This document shows positions 45,225 through 54,827 of a stretch of 64,000 nucleotides of DNA, piece by piece; positions within the stretch are counted from its first letter, which is position 1, and each line of letters opens with the position of its first letter. The notes below the pieces were generated by a model. It worked only from the letters and a program-made list of their open reading frames with translations. It was not told the DNA's origin and ran no database searches. Source of the stretch: Bacteroides sp. GTDB taxonomy: Bacteria; Bacteroidota; Bacteroidia; Bacteroidales; Muribaculaceae. The position numbers and the translations under genes were made by a program. Where the stretch lies: assembly GCA_014802335.1 (NCBI GenBank), contig JAAVCL010000005.1, positions 39,130 to 103,129 of the forward strand. The letters run 5' to 3'.

Positions 45225-47060
45225 ATGAAAAAGTTTCTTTTAAGTGTTGCGTTCATCGCAATCAATTCAATTATGGCACTGGCCATTGGCCCGTCAGGGA
45301 CACTTCCTGTTATCTATATTAATATAGATAATAATGAAGAAGTTACATCCAAAGAAAACTATCTTAACGGACAGTATTGGCTTGATCCTAAGAACACATC
45401 GGATATTTCCGCCATAGGAAGTTCGGATTCGCCGTTACCACTAAAAATAAAGGGACGCGGCAATTACACCTTTACGGGATTTGAGAAAAAACCATATCGA
45501 CTGAAACTTGACAAGAAGCAACCTTTATTGGGTCTTGAATCAAGCAAACATTTCGGTTTGTTAGCACATGCCGACGACTCACGCGGTTTCATAAGAAACA
45601 CGTTGGGCTTCGAAATATCCAAGAATCTGGGTTTGCCATGGACTCCCGAGCAACGACCGGTTGAATTGGTTGTGAACGGTACCTACCGCGGGTTGTATTT
45701 TCTTGTTGAACTCATAAGGATTGATAAGAAACGGGTAAACATCAGCGAATGGGGTGAAGAAGACTCATCGGGGAATCCATTGTCAAAATGGATTGAAGGT
45801 GGCACATTAGTAGAAATAGACAATTACGATGAGGACGGCCAGATTCAACTCACCGATGGCGACGGCGAAATAATGCGTATTACATACGACAAGAGTGTAG
45901 ACCCCGGCTACGAACCCGACGGCTACCGTGAATGGTTGGAGAATCAATTCGCCACAATGAATTCGCTGATTTTCGGTGACAAAAATTCAAACGAAATCTG
46001 GAAATATATAGATTTGGATGATTGCGCCCGCTTTGTTCTGACGCAAGACATCACCAACAACTACGAATCATTTCATGGCAGCTGCTATCTTTTCCGCGAG
46101 AAAGGAGAGAATGAAAAATGGCATTTTTCACCTGTATGGGACTTCGGGAGCGCGTTCTTTAATGATTCGCATCCACGTAAACATTTTTGGGTAGATTCAT
46201 TCCATCACAATCATTGGATCGCGCAATTGTGGGAGTTCCCCGCATTACGGGAAAAGATGGCGGAACTCTGGCATGAATATCGAAAAACTTCATTTGATGA
46301 TCTGACATGCTTTACACAAAATTTCATATCAGAGATAAAAGATGCAGCTGCATGTGATAAAGAAAGATGGCCACAATATGGCAATGATAATCTGAATGAA
46401 AAATTCAATTATGCCAAGAACTTTCTGAACGGGGCCAAGAGTTTTCTTGATGCTGAGTTCCCGGTTCAGAATGTTGATGAACCCGAGGATTTCGTAGTTC
46501 CCGAAGATGAATATGGAGTTTACAACGTATTCTTCCGCCAAACCGGAAAGGCAAGCGATTGGAGCAATGTAAAAATTTACTACTGGGACAACCATTTCAA
46601 AACAATAGACTGGCCGGGCGAAGACTGCAAAAAGGTGGAAATCAATGGCAGTTCATACTGGTATTATCGCATGGAGGCCAACGAAGAAAGCGATGACTAT
46701 ATGTTAATCTTCAACAACGGTCAGAGCGGAGTTGGAGATAACCAGACCGCCGATCTCAAAGTGCGCAAACGCGGTGTGTACACTCTCGACATGCCCGACC
46801 ATGCCATTCCTGAAGAATTCCTTGAAGTAGGATCGGGGACGAGTGTGATTAACACTATTGCCGATTATTCAAATTCGGGTAATATTATATCTGTCAATAC
46901 ATTTGGTAATTATCTGAAGATAGAGGCCCACACATCAGGATCTATAGATATTTACCAAATTGACGGCACCGGCCTGAGATTTGAATTAACCGGCGGTGAG
47001 AATATTATTGAACTCCCGAAAGGAATATATATAATAGAGGGTAAGAAGTATCTGTTGTGA
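45225..47060 (+). CDS. exported CotH-family protein with T9SS-like tail, 611 aa
   Basis: A signal peptide (LLSVAFIAINSIMALAIG) leads to a CotH kinase domain (about 60-400): KIKGRGNYTFTGFEKKPYRL, GLLAHADDSRGFIRNTLGFE and HFSPVWDFGSAFF, where the Asp of VWDF is the metal ligand. A starch-binding-like beta module follows (about 430-540, VKIYYWDNHFKTIDWPGEDC), and the C-terminal ~70 residues (IDIYQIDGTGLRF, LPKGIYIIEG) resemble a T9SS sorting domain. A surface-exposed protein kinase or spore-coat-like factor is inferred. Its stop overlaps the next gene's GTG. Confidence 0.85.
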   Translation: MKKFLLSVAFIAINSIMALAIGPSGTLPVIYINIDNNEEVTSKENYLNGQYWLDPKNTSDISAIGSSDSPLPLKIKGRGNYTFTGFEKKPYRLKLDKKQPLLGLESSKHFGLLAHADDSRGFIRNTLGFEISKNLGLPWTPEQRPVELVVNGTYRGLYFLVELIRIDKKRVNISEWGEEDSSGNPLSKWIEGGTLVEIDNYDEDGQIQLTDGDGEIMRITYDKSVDPGYEPDGYREWLENQFATMNSLIFGDKNSNEIWKYIDLDDCARFVLTQDITNNYESFHGSCYLFREKGENEKWHFSPVWDFGSAFFNDSHPRKHFWVDSFHHNHWIAQLWEFPALREKMAELWHEYRKTSFDDLTCFTQNFISEIKDAAACDKERWPQYGNDNLNEKFNYAKNFLNGAKSFLDAEFPVQNVDEPEDFVVPEDEYGVYNVFFRQTGKASDWSNVKIYYWDNHFKTIDWPGEDCKKVEINGSSYWYYRMEANEESDDYMLIFNNGQSGVGDNQTADLKVRKRGVYTLDMPDHAIPEEFLEVGSGTSVINTIADYSNSGNIISVNTFGNYLKIEAHTSGSIDIYQIDGTGLRFELTGGENIIELPKGIYIIEGKKYLL

Positions 47061-47944
47061 CAACAACCAACGATAAAAGTGCAAAAGATGTGGCTGTGTC
47101 AATAGTGACACACGGCACAGATGTCGCAGAATTGAAGAAGGCAGTGGATTGCATAATCCGCTGCCCTCGGATTATTAATGTGGATATTCTCGATAATTCC
47201 GATCCAGACCTGAGTGAAGAATATCGAACAGTCTTCAACCGTCCGGGATATGAAAACGTAAAAGTTACACATATTCCGAATCACGGATATGGAGCAGGCC
47301 ACAATGTTTCCTTACGAAAGAGTCTTGAACGCAACATCCGTTATCATCTTGTGATGAACTCGGATATCAGTTGGAACGGCGACGTGATAAGCACACTATG
47401 CGATCAACTTGATAATCGGGAGGAAATAGCGCAGATAATGCCAAAGGTGTATTATCCCGACGGAGTGCTTCAACTCACAGTCCGGCGTCTGCCGACTCCT
47501 TGGGATGTTTTTGCCAAACGATTTCTGCCCGATTTCGTTGTGCGCAGACGAGTGAAACGTTATCTGCTGCATGATGTGAATCATGAGAAAGAGATCAACT
47601 CCCCCTACCTTTTGGGAAGCTTCATGCTTTTCAGGACATCCGCTTTGAGAGCGACCGGAGTTTTTGACGAGCGCTTCTTTATGTATCCCGAGGATATTGA
47701 CATAACAAGAAGGCTTCATCGCCATTACGTAACTCTATATTATCCTTCCGAAAGTATTATTCATGAACATCGCGCAGCCTCGAGGAAGAGCCTTCGCATG
47801 TTGCGGATACATATAGAGAATATGATAAGATATTTCAACAAATGGGGATGGTTTTTCGACAGCGAAAGAAGAGAAATGAACTTGAAACTTGATTCGACTG
47901 TTGAAAAATTGAAACCGGAAGACATTCCGGAATCAAGAGGATAA
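47057..47944 (+). CDS. family 2 glycosyltransferase (rhamnosyltransferase-like), 295 aa
   Basis: It begins with GTG at 47057, overlapping the CotH stop as GTGA. A GT-A fold is indicated by VAVSIVTHGTDVAELKKAVD, the NHGYGAGHNVSLRKS stretch, MNSDISWNG (Asp metal ligand) and FDERFFMYPEDIDITRRLHR with the acceptor-site E-D. This resembles WbbL-type rhamnosyltransferases. Coupling to a CotH gene is unusual; the acceptor is unknown. Confidence 0.88.
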   Translation: MTTTNDKSAKDVAVSIVTHGTDVAELKKAVDCIIRCPRIINVDILDNSDPDLSEEYRTVFNRPGYENVKVTHIPNHGYGAGHNVSLRKSLERNIRYHLVMNSDISWNGDVISTLCDQLDNREEIAQIMPKVYYPDGVLQLTVRRLPTPWDVFAKRFLPDFVVRRRVKRYLLHDVNHEKEINSPYLLGSFMLFRTSALRATGVFDERFFMYPEDIDITRRLHRHYVTLYYPSESIIHEHRAASRKSLRMLRIHIENMIRYFNKWGWFFDSERREMNLKLDSTVEKLKPEDIPESRG

Positions 47945-48012
47945 TGAAGTAGTCCTTGAAAAAAGTATAAACGACTTCAATAAATTACTTAAATATTAAA
48001 ATAAAGTAAGCT

Positions 48013-48579
48013 ATGAAAAATTTCAAGCCCAAAGCGTGGTTATTGCCACAGCCGGTTTTAATTATAGGAACCTATAACGAAGATGGAACTCCCAATGCCA
48101 TGAACGCCGCCTGGGGAGGCCAATGGGATTCAAATGAAATAATGATTTCGATGGGGAATCATGCCACAACACAGAATTTGAACAGATGTGGCGATTTTAC
48201 TTTATCGTTTGCAACAGAAGATACACTTACGGCAGCTGATTATGTAGGGATTGTCAGTGCTAAAAAAGACCCTGACAAAATGTCGAGAACCGGCTGGACA
48301 CAAAGAAAGGGAGAAAATGTGAACGCCCCTGTATTTGACTGTTTTCCGATGACAATGGAGTGTAGTGTAAAGGAAAAGCTATACGAGTCAGAAACCGGTT
48401 ATTATATCATTGCTGAAATAAAAAATATTATCTGCGATGAGAAATATCTTTCGGAAGATGGCAATCCGGATGTAGAGCAGATGAAACTTATAACGTTCGA
48501 TCCCATTCATAACGGTTATATTGCCCTTGGATCAAGAGTTGGCAATGCATTTAGAGACGGACTTAAATTAAAAAAGTGA
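48013..48579 (+). CDS. flavin reductase-like (flavoredoxin) protein, 188 aa
   Basis: The FMN-binding split-barrel pattern is clear: KAWLLPQPVLIIGTYNEDGT, PNAMNAAWGG, MISMGNHATTQNL, and FPMTMECSVKEKLYES-type strands. It probably carries FMN and shuttles electrons with NAD(P)H; the partner is unknown. The stop overlaps the tex start by 4 bases (GTGA). Confidence 0.9.
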   Translation: MKNFKPKAWLLPQPVLIIGTYNEDGTPNAMNAAWGGQWDSNEIMISMGNHATTQNLNRCGDFTLSFATEDTLTAADYVGIVSAKKDPDKMSRTGWTQRKGENVNAPVFDCFPMTMECSVKEKLYESETGYYIIAEIKNIICDEKYLSEDGNPDVEQMKLITFDPIHNGYIALGSRVGNAFRDGLKLKK

Positions 48580-50681
48580 AAGAGATAAATATAGCAAGAG
48601 CTGTATCAGAACGTTTAGGGTTGCCAGAGAAAGGAGTGTCGGCCACAATTTCGTTGCTCGACGAAGGTGCGACAGTTCCGTTTATCAGCAGATACAGGAA
48701 AGAGGCAACGGGAGCATTGACTGATATTCAAGTTCGGGAAATAGAATTGACTCTAAAGCAAGTGCGCGAACTTGAAAGTCGCAGAGAATCGGTAATGAAA
48801 CAAGTTGCCGAGTTGGGAAAATTGACTCCTGAACTGGAAAATAAGTTAATGCATGCATCCACGCTGACCGATCTTGAAGATCTGTATGCACCCTATAAAC
48901 CTAAAAAACGGACGCGTGCCACCATAGCCCGTGAAAAGGGACTTGAACCGCTTGCAAAAAAAATAATGAGCGGTTATATGCCGCCGGCGTGTAATGAAGA
49001 GGAACTTGCAGGAGCGAGAGATATCATAGCTGAATGGGCATCTGAATCCGTGAGACTTCGCCAGATAACTCGCCGCACATTACGACGCAGTTCTCAAATA
49101 GTCTCGACCATGGTGAAGGGGAAAGAAGCCGAGCTTAACAATTCCCCTCTTGCACAATACGGAACATTCCGTCAAGGTGTGAGCCGCATGGCCTCCCACC
49201 AATATCTTGCACTTCGCCGTGCCGAACGCGAGGGACTGGTAAGAATAAAGTATGATCTGGGCGAACAAGAAGAGGGCCTTTTGTATAAACTCAGTGGGTC
49301 TTTTATGCCAAATCGAAGCACCCCCGAGACGGCTAAACAGATAGAGACGGCCGTAAAAGACGCTGCCAAAAGATTGCTTCGCCCAAGTGTGGAGAATGAG
49401 ATTTCGGCAGAACTGAAAGAGGAAGCCGACAAGGTTGCCATCGAAATCTTCTCTTCAAATCTGAGGGAATTGCTGTTAGCACCCCCGTTGAAGAATAAAC
49501 GGGTTCTTGCCATTGACCCGGGTTACAGGACAGGCTGCAAAGTGGTTGCACTTGATGCCCAGGGAACTTTACTGGCCGAAAATGTAATCTATCCTACTGT
49601 ACCCAAGAATGATTTCACAGGCGCAACAGCGGTTATCGAAAAATTAATCAGAGCGCACAAACTTGAAGTCATAGCTTTAGGTAATGGCACTGCATCTCGC
49701 GAAACGGAGAGTTTTCTGAAACAGAGCGGGCTTTTAGATCCTAAAAAAATCTACGTTGTGAGTGAAGATGGCGCATCCGTTTATTCCGCTTCTGAAATAG
49801 CGAGAAAAGAATTTCCGGATAAAGATGTAACTGTTCGCGGGGCTGTTTCAATAGGAAGACGACTGATTGATCCACTTGCCGAACTTGTCAAAATCGATCC
49901 GAAGTCAATCGGGGTTGGTCAGTATCAACATGATGTTGACCAGAACGGTCTGAAAGATGCATTGGATTACACGGTTACGGCCTGCGTAAATTCGGTAGGT
50001 GTTGATGTGAACACTGCATCCGAAAAATTATTGTCCTACGTTTCAGGCATCGGGCCGACGCTTGCATCCAACATAGTGAGCTATCGAACCCAAAACGGGC
50101 CATTCAAGACACGCGCCGAACTGAAGAAGGTTCCGAGACTTGGAGAAAAGGCTTACGAATTATGTGCAGGCTTTCTCAGAGTTCCGGGAGGCACGGAACC
50201 GTTGGATAATACCGGTATTCATCCGGAAAGTTATGGAATTGTGAGACGCATAGCCAAGGGAATGGGTGTGAATATAACAACACTCGCATCCAACAAGCCT
50301 CTGCTTGATATGATAGATGCACACAAGCTTGCCATGGAGGGGCATGGAGGAGAAGAAACAATAAAAGATATCGTAACCGAACTCCGAAAACCGGGTCGTG
50401 ACCCTCGGACTGACGACGAGACAACCATTTTCACTCCGACGGTATCACGTTTTGAAGACCTTTCAGTCGGAATGAGAGTGAACGGTAAAGTCAATAACAT
50501 TACCGCATTCGGTGCTTTTATTGACCTTGGCATTAAAGAAAACGGATTGATTCACATCTCAAAGTTATCGGAACGGAGAGTATCTTCCGTATCGCAAGTG
50601 CTGAAATTGGGACAAATCGTAGAGGCAAAAGTAATTGATATTGATCACGACCGGAAACGCATATCATTATCCATGATATAA
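48576..50681 (+). CDS. tex: Tex family RNA-binding transcription accessory protein
   Basis: A 701-aa protein with the Tex N-terminal domain (TVPFISRYRKEATGALTDIQ), a YqgF/RuvX-like fold (VLAIDPGYRTGCKVVALD), a helix-hairpin-helix region (VSGIGPTLASNIVSYRTQNG) and a C-terminal S1 RNA-binding domain (VNGKVNNITAFGAFIDLGIK). It affects transcription or RNA surveillance. The start is GTG, coupled to the flavoredoxin stop. A terminator follows. Confidence 0.95.
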   Translation: MKEINIARAVSERLGLPEKGVSATISLLDEGATVPFISRYRKEATGALTDIQVREIELTLKQVRELESRRESVMKQVAELGKLTPELENKLMHASTLTDLEDLYAPYKPKKRTRATIAREKGLEPLAKKIMSGYMPPACNEEELAGARDIIAEWASESVRLRQITRRTLRRSSQIVSTMVKGKEAELNNSPLAQYGTFRQGVSRMASHQYLALRRAEREGLVRIKYDLGEQEEGLLYKLSGSFMPNRSTPETAKQIETAVKDAAKRLLRPSVENEISAELKEEADKVAIEIFSSNLRELLLAPPLKNKRVLAIDPGYRTGCKVVALDAQGTLLAENVIYPTVPKNDFTGATAVIEKLIRAHKLEVIALGNGTASRETESFLKQSGLLDPKKIYVVSEDGASVYSASEIARKEFPDKDVTVRGAVSIGRRLIDPLAELVKIDPKSIGVGQYQHDVDQNGLKDALDYTVTACVNSVGVDVNTASEKLLSYVSGIGPTLASNIVSYRTQNGPFKTRAELKKVPRLGEKAYELCAGFLRVPGGTEPLDNTGIHPESYGIVRRIAKGMGVNITTLASNKPLLDMIDAHKLAMEGHGGEETIKDIVTELRKPGRDPRTDDETTIFTPTVSRFEDLSVGMRVNGKVNNITAFGAFIDLGIKENGLIHISKLSERRVSSVSQVLKLGQIVEAKVIDIDHDRKRISLSMI

Positions 50682-50711
50682 CCTTGAACGCCTCCCCTCA
50701 ATAATTAAAGT

Positions 50712-50744
50712 CACCCCAAAAGTTTTGTCTCAACTTTTGGGGTG
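50712..50744 (+). terminator. terminator between tex and the NERD gene
   Basis: CACCCCAAAAGTT and AACTTTTGGGGTG form a perfect 13-bp stem with a 7-nt loop. The flanking T-run is weak (CCTTTC), and the A/T-rich stem could serve both convergent genes. Confidence 0.65.
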
Positions 50745-50770
50745 CCTTTCGTAACCGGGGGGTTGTGAGT

Positions 50771-51673
50771 TTAGTGCAGTCTGTCGACCGAGCAGGTAAA
50801 TCTACATTCGGGGAAATTGGAGCATCCCACGAATTCTCCCCTATCGTTTTTAAGTGTGCGAAGCCTACCGCCACATCTCGGACATATCCCCTGTCGAATC
50901 GAGTTTATCGCCGTATTGGAAGAAGACTGCGCATAGACTTCGTGCTTCTTAGAATCCTGAGCAGTTTTTTCCATAGCATCTTTGAGAAGAGTCGCAAGTT
51001 CAGTGATAGCATGGCGGTCGAAAATTTTCTTTCTTCTTCTTATTTCGTCAACAAGAAATTCGGAAGTGAGAACAATGTTATTTTCATCAAGTCTGACTTC
51101 ATCACGTCGGTTCCACCAATGTCGCGGCCTTCTCTCAGCGGGTATAAAAGTTCGCTTCACATGCCGGTCGGACAGGAAACGCCGAGGCTCAACAATATCA
51201 TCGGCACGAACATCAAGTCGCCAAGTATCCGTAAACACAATTACAGAAATGAAAGCATACTCGTCAATAGACTTGAAAACGCGTCTAAGAGCACGAATAT
51301 GCGTTCTGTTCTGGAGCATGGGATTATAGAACTGATAGGATTGAGACGACAGATGACGGGTCCAATATTGGGCGTGTTCGTATCCGGAAATGCGACCTGT
51401 GAAATTTTTGGTTTCAATAACAAAAATACCGGCAAGTGAAATCACTATATGGTCCACCTGAGCTGTTCTTCCACCGGGGAGCGAGAGTAACACATCATTG
51501 AAAACAATCGCCTCCTTCCTGCGGAGACTTTTTAATTCGGAGGCCACCAACCTCTCCCCTTTCTTTCCGGTTCGTTTATTCTTATTTTTCTTCCATTTAT
51601 ACCGGAATATCAAACAAACGAGCACAAGAATAATTCCGACCAGAATCCCGCAAATAGTATTAATCAACATCAT
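50771..51673 (-). CDS. NERD domain protein with C-terminal zinc finger, 300 aa
   Basis: An N-terminal transmembrane helix (INTICGILVGIILVLVCLIF) and basic linker precede a NERD (nuclease-related) domain with KKGERLVASEL, LPGGRTAQVDHIVISLAGIF and VIETKNFTGRI; the D-x-x-V and E-T-K residues match a PD-(D/E)XK-type nuclease core. The C-terminus is a topoisomerase-type four-Cys zinc finger (CPRCGGRLRTLK, then EFVGCSNFPECRF). A membrane-tethered DNA-processing role is inferred. It overlaps the MscS gene by 4 bases. Confidence 0.88.
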   Translation of the reverse strand: MMLINTICGILVGIILVLVCLIFRYKWKKNKNKRTGKKGERLVASELKSLRRKEAIVFNDVLLSLPGGRTAQVDHIVISLAGIFVIETKNFTGRISGYEHAQYWTRHLSSQSYQFYNPMLQNRTHIRALRRVFKSIDEYAFISVIVFTDTWRLDVRADDIVEPRRFLSDRHVKRTFIPAERRPRHWWNRRDEVRLDENNIVLTSEFLVDEIRRRKKIFDRHAITELATLLKDAMEKTAQDSKKHEVYAQSSSNTAINSIRQGICPRCGGRLRTLKNDRGEFVGCSNFPECRFTCSVDRLH

Positions 51674-53493
51674 TCCACGGGAATTTTCGAACCGTTGCCA
51701 TCTCTGACAGAGAAATAATGAGGAGCTATCATTTCAACATCAGCCTTATGGAAATAATCCTGAATATTCTGCAAAAGATCTGACATTATCTGAGGCATCT
51801 GATCAGCATTTCTTATATAGGCATTGATTTGATAACACATATAGTTATCGTTCAACTCCGTTTCGAGCACAAAAGGGGCAGGATATTCCAGCACGCCCTC
51901 GGTGTGCAGAGCTGCCTCAATAAGGAGTTTATGCACCTTGCGCCACGGCACATCATAGCCCATAGTCATGGCCGTATGGATAATGAGTCCATATTTATGG
52001 GCGGAGGCACTGTAATTCACTGTATCCGATGACATGATGAAAGAATTCGGAATAGTCACGACCTCATTTTTAATTGTACGGATACGCGTGATGAAAGGAG
52101 TTTTCTCAATAACGTTTCCAATGGTATCCTTCACTTTTATGAAGTCGCCGGGTCGGAAAGGCCTCATATAGGTGATAACGAAACCGGCAATGAAGTTAGA
52201 AATAACCGTGCTCGATCCTAAAGAAACAATAAGACCGACAAATACGGAGATGCCTTGAAATACCCCCGACTGCGAACCGGGCAAATAAGGATAAATCATG
52301 GCAATCATGAAAGCATAAAGAAGAAACCGGACAATATTGAAAGTGGGTTGCGCCCATTCGGGATAAAATCCGGAAATCTTAAGTTTCTCATGTTCTATTT
52401 CTCTTGCAATGTAACGCACCCCTTTTACGGCATATCGGACACCGATCCAAATCACAACAATAATGAAAAGATTTGGAATATAATCGACAATAGCCACGAG
52501 AACCATTTTCACGGGGTCGATTATATAATGCACAAATTTCATGGCCAGATTCTCGGTCTGAGGAAATATCGAGAACAGAACGGGCACAGTAATGATGAGA
52601 ACGAAAATGAGAATCACAATGCGCAGGAGATTGCACAAGAAGAGAATCAAACGAGTCAATCTTTTTGTGTTTAGCAACTCGTAATCGCGCACCACAATGG
52701 CTTTCAGCTTCTGCTGCTTAAATCTGATAATTTCACGTTTCAGCTTCCGGAAAAGGAAATTAATCAGTTTGAAAATAAGATATTGCAACACGATAACGAG
52801 CACAAACATACCCGCCCGCTTAAGAATCTGCCAGAAACTGTTCTCGTTTTTCAGGAAATCAATTTTTGCTGAAAGAATAGCCACATAACTCTTCACCACC
52901 TCTTGCCGAGTGCGACCAAGCCATAAAGCATCCTGTTCGGTCACGCTCATTATCACCTTATCGGCATACATAATGTCGGTATAGGTATCATTGTCGAGAG
53001 TATGAATGGTATCATTGGCAAGATGCCTGTTTTTAGATATTTTTAAAATTTGAGCCACAATGGTTTCAGCTCTGTCTGAGGGTGATCGTCCCCCCATTGG
53101 GGCATAAATTCGGAAAAGAGTGTCTTTAAACACAACCACCGGAACCCCGGGATTGACGGAACGCAGCGAATCGATAATCACTAACTGTTGGGCGCGTTTC
53201 AATGAATCGGACACGTTATTCTTGTTTAAAGCATCCGACAATTCATTTTTTAGTGCAACTTCGTTAAGCTGCATCTCATGCAGTTTCAACTCCAGTTCCT
53301 TCATCCGCAAAGAATCTTGCAAAAGCTTTAATTCCGGGGAAGTCTGAGTTTGATTAGCAACCGAATCTCCGGGAGAAGAGTCAAATGCATTTTTGACAAA
53401 CTCGCCCGCTTTTTTAATGAGCTGCGGATTAGCCTGCGGACTGAAAATAAAGATAGTTATTTGAAACAGAATCAATATTAAAAAACGTAACAT
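51670..53493 (-). CDS. MscS-family mechanosensitive ion channel, 607 aa
   Basis: A signal peptide and coiled-coil periplasmic region (LKLLQDSLRMKELELKLHEM) are followed by about five membrane helices and an MscS core, VFVGLIVSLGSSTVISNFIA, then MRPFRPGDFIKVKDTIGNVI (beta domain). It is of the larger YbdG/YnaI-like size class. It likely relieves hypo-osmotic pressure at the inner membrane. Coupled with the NERD gene. Confidence 0.9.
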   Translation of the reverse strand: MLRFLILILFQITIFIFSPQANPQLIKKAGEFVKNAFDSSPGDSVANQTQTSPELKLLQDSLRMKELELKLHEMQLNEVALKNELSDALNKNNVSDSLKRAQQLVIIDSLRSVNPGVPVVVFKDTLFRIYAPMGGRSPSDRAETIVAQILKISKNRHLANDTIHTLDNDTYTDIMYADKVIMSVTEQDALWLGRTRQEVVKSYVAILSAKIDFLKNENSFWQILKRAGMFVLVIVLQYLIFKLINFLFRKLKREIIRFKQQKLKAIVVRDYELLNTKRLTRLILFLCNLLRIVILIFVLIITVPVLFSIFPQTENLAMKFVHYIIDPVKMVLVAIVDYIPNLFIIVVIWIGVRYAVKGVRYIAREIEHEKLKISGFYPEWAQPTFNIVRFLLYAFMIAMIYPYLPGSQSGVFQGISVFVGLIVSLGSSTVISNFIAGFVITYMRPFRPGDFIKVKDTIGNVIEKTPFITRIRTIKNEVVTIPNSFIMSSDTVNYSASAHKYGLIIHTAMTMGYDVPWRKVHKLLIEAALHTEGVLEYPAPFVLETELNDNYMCYQINAYIRNADQMPQIMSDLLQNIQDYFHKADVEMIAPHYFSVRDGNGSKIPVE

Positions 53494-53535
53494 TGCGACA
53501 ACGAAATCAAAAGTTATTTTGGAGATGTGTGCTCA

Positions 53536-53608
53536 GACATGGCACGTCATGCATTTGGCAACGATTTTTGATGTATTCACCAGACATGGCACGCCATGTC
53601 CCTGCATG
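53536..53608. repeat. REP-like palindromic repeat, pair 1
   Basis: GACATGGC-AC-GCCATGTC (53583-53600) is a perfect palindrome, followed by CCTGCATG. A degenerate unit GACATGGCACGTCATGC begins at 53536 with GATTTTTGATGTATTCACCA between them. The same unit recurs at 56040-56108 on the other side of the wecC-wecB genes. Confidence 0.75.
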
Positions 53609-53624
53609 AGCTACTTATAATATC

Positions 53625-54827
53625 TTATAATTCAACGCCACAAAAATTCAAGACCCTTTTATTCTTGCCAATATTCAAATTATTGAATAAGGAGTGTTTC
53701 ACCAGAAAGACGATGATATCAGCCTTGGCAACTGCCTCGTTATAGTCAGTCAACTTGTAAAGGGAGTGACGCGAAATATTAGGTTCGACAATCAGAAATT
53801 CAATATTTGCATGATGCAACAGCACTTCGTTTACGATACATAAAGCGGGCGACTCACGCAAATCATCTATATCGGGCTTAAAAGAGAGGCCCATTAAAGC
53901 CACAACCGGAGTGCGACCGTTTTCAAGTTCAAAATCTGAAATAAGATTTGATATTTTTTCAGCGCACCAAGCGGTTTTATGAGTATTGATTTCACGAGCA
54001 CAAGCAATCAGTTTGGCTTCGTTCGGAAAAGAATGAGTTATGAAATAAGGGTCAACTGCAATGCAATGGCCTCCCACACCACATCCGGGTTGTAAAATAT
54101 TAACACGGGGGTGTTTGTTGGCAAGTTCAATGAGCTTTACCACATCAATTCCTATCTTGTCGCAAATAATTGAAAGTTCATTTGCAAAAGCAATCTGCAC
54201 ATCACGGCTCGAATTTTCAACGAGCTTACACATTTCAGCTGTCTCAGAATCTGTTGGATGTAAGTTCCCTTTCACAAAATGCGCATAGAACTCGCAGGCT
54301 TTGCGCGTAGAGGCCTTGTCAATCCCGCCGACAACACGGTCGTTGTGAATCAGCTCGAAAAGTGCTTTTCCCGGTATCATTCTTTCGGGGCAATAGGCGA
54401 TATAAATTTGATTGCGCAATTCGGGTCGTTGACCAAAGATTAATTCAGAAATTCGGCGTGTTGTTCCAACGGGAGAAGTGGACTCCAATATTACAAGATC
54501 TCCCGCTTTGAGGAAAGGAATCAGAGATTCGGCAGCTGCTTCCACAAAACTGACATCGGGCGCATTATCAGAGTTGACCGGAGTCGGAACACAGATTACA
54601 TACACATCCGACGGTTCGTGAGAAGAAGAAGCCTTCAAAAAGCCGGACTCCACCACCTTCTTCAGTAGCTTATTAAAATGCGGTTCTATTAAGTGAAGTT
54701 CAGAATTATTAGTCAGCGTCACCACTTCCGGATTAATATCGACTCCATGGACCATCACCCCGTTGTCGGCAGCGATTATTGCCGTCGGAAGACCAATATA
54801 ACCTAATCCAATGAAACAAGCTTTCAT
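53625..54827 (-). CDS. wecC: UDP-N-acetyl-D-mannosamine dehydrogenase
   Basis: A UDP-sugar dehydrogenase of 400 aa: FIGLGYIGLPTAIIAADNG (NAD fold), LVILESTSPVGTTR, KLVENSSRDVQIAFANE and the catalytic Cys in LQPGCGVGGHCIAVDPYF. The GGHC-I-x-V-D-P form is the WecC/ManNAc type. It oxidises UDP-ManNAc to UDP-ManNAcA. It overlaps wecB by 4 bases. Confidence 0.94.
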   Translation of the reverse strand: MKACFIGLGYIGLPTAIIAADNGVMVHGVDINPEVVTLTNNSELHLIEPHFNKLLKKVVESGFLKASSSHEPSDVYVICVPTPVNSDNAPDVSFVEAAAESLIPFLKAGDLVILESTSPVGTTRRISELIFGQRPELRNQIYIAYCPERMIPGKALFELIHNDRVVGGIDKASTRKACEFYAHFVKGNLHPTDSETAEMCKLVENSSRDVQIAFANELSIICDKIGIDVVKLIELANKHPRVNILQPGCGVGGHCIAVDPYFITHSFPNEAKLIACAREINTHKTAWCAEKISNLISDFELENGRTPVVALMGLSFKPDIDDLRESPALCIVNEVLLHHANIEFLIVEPNISRHSLYKLTDYNEAVAKADIIVFLVKHSLFNNLNIGKNKRVLNFCGVEL

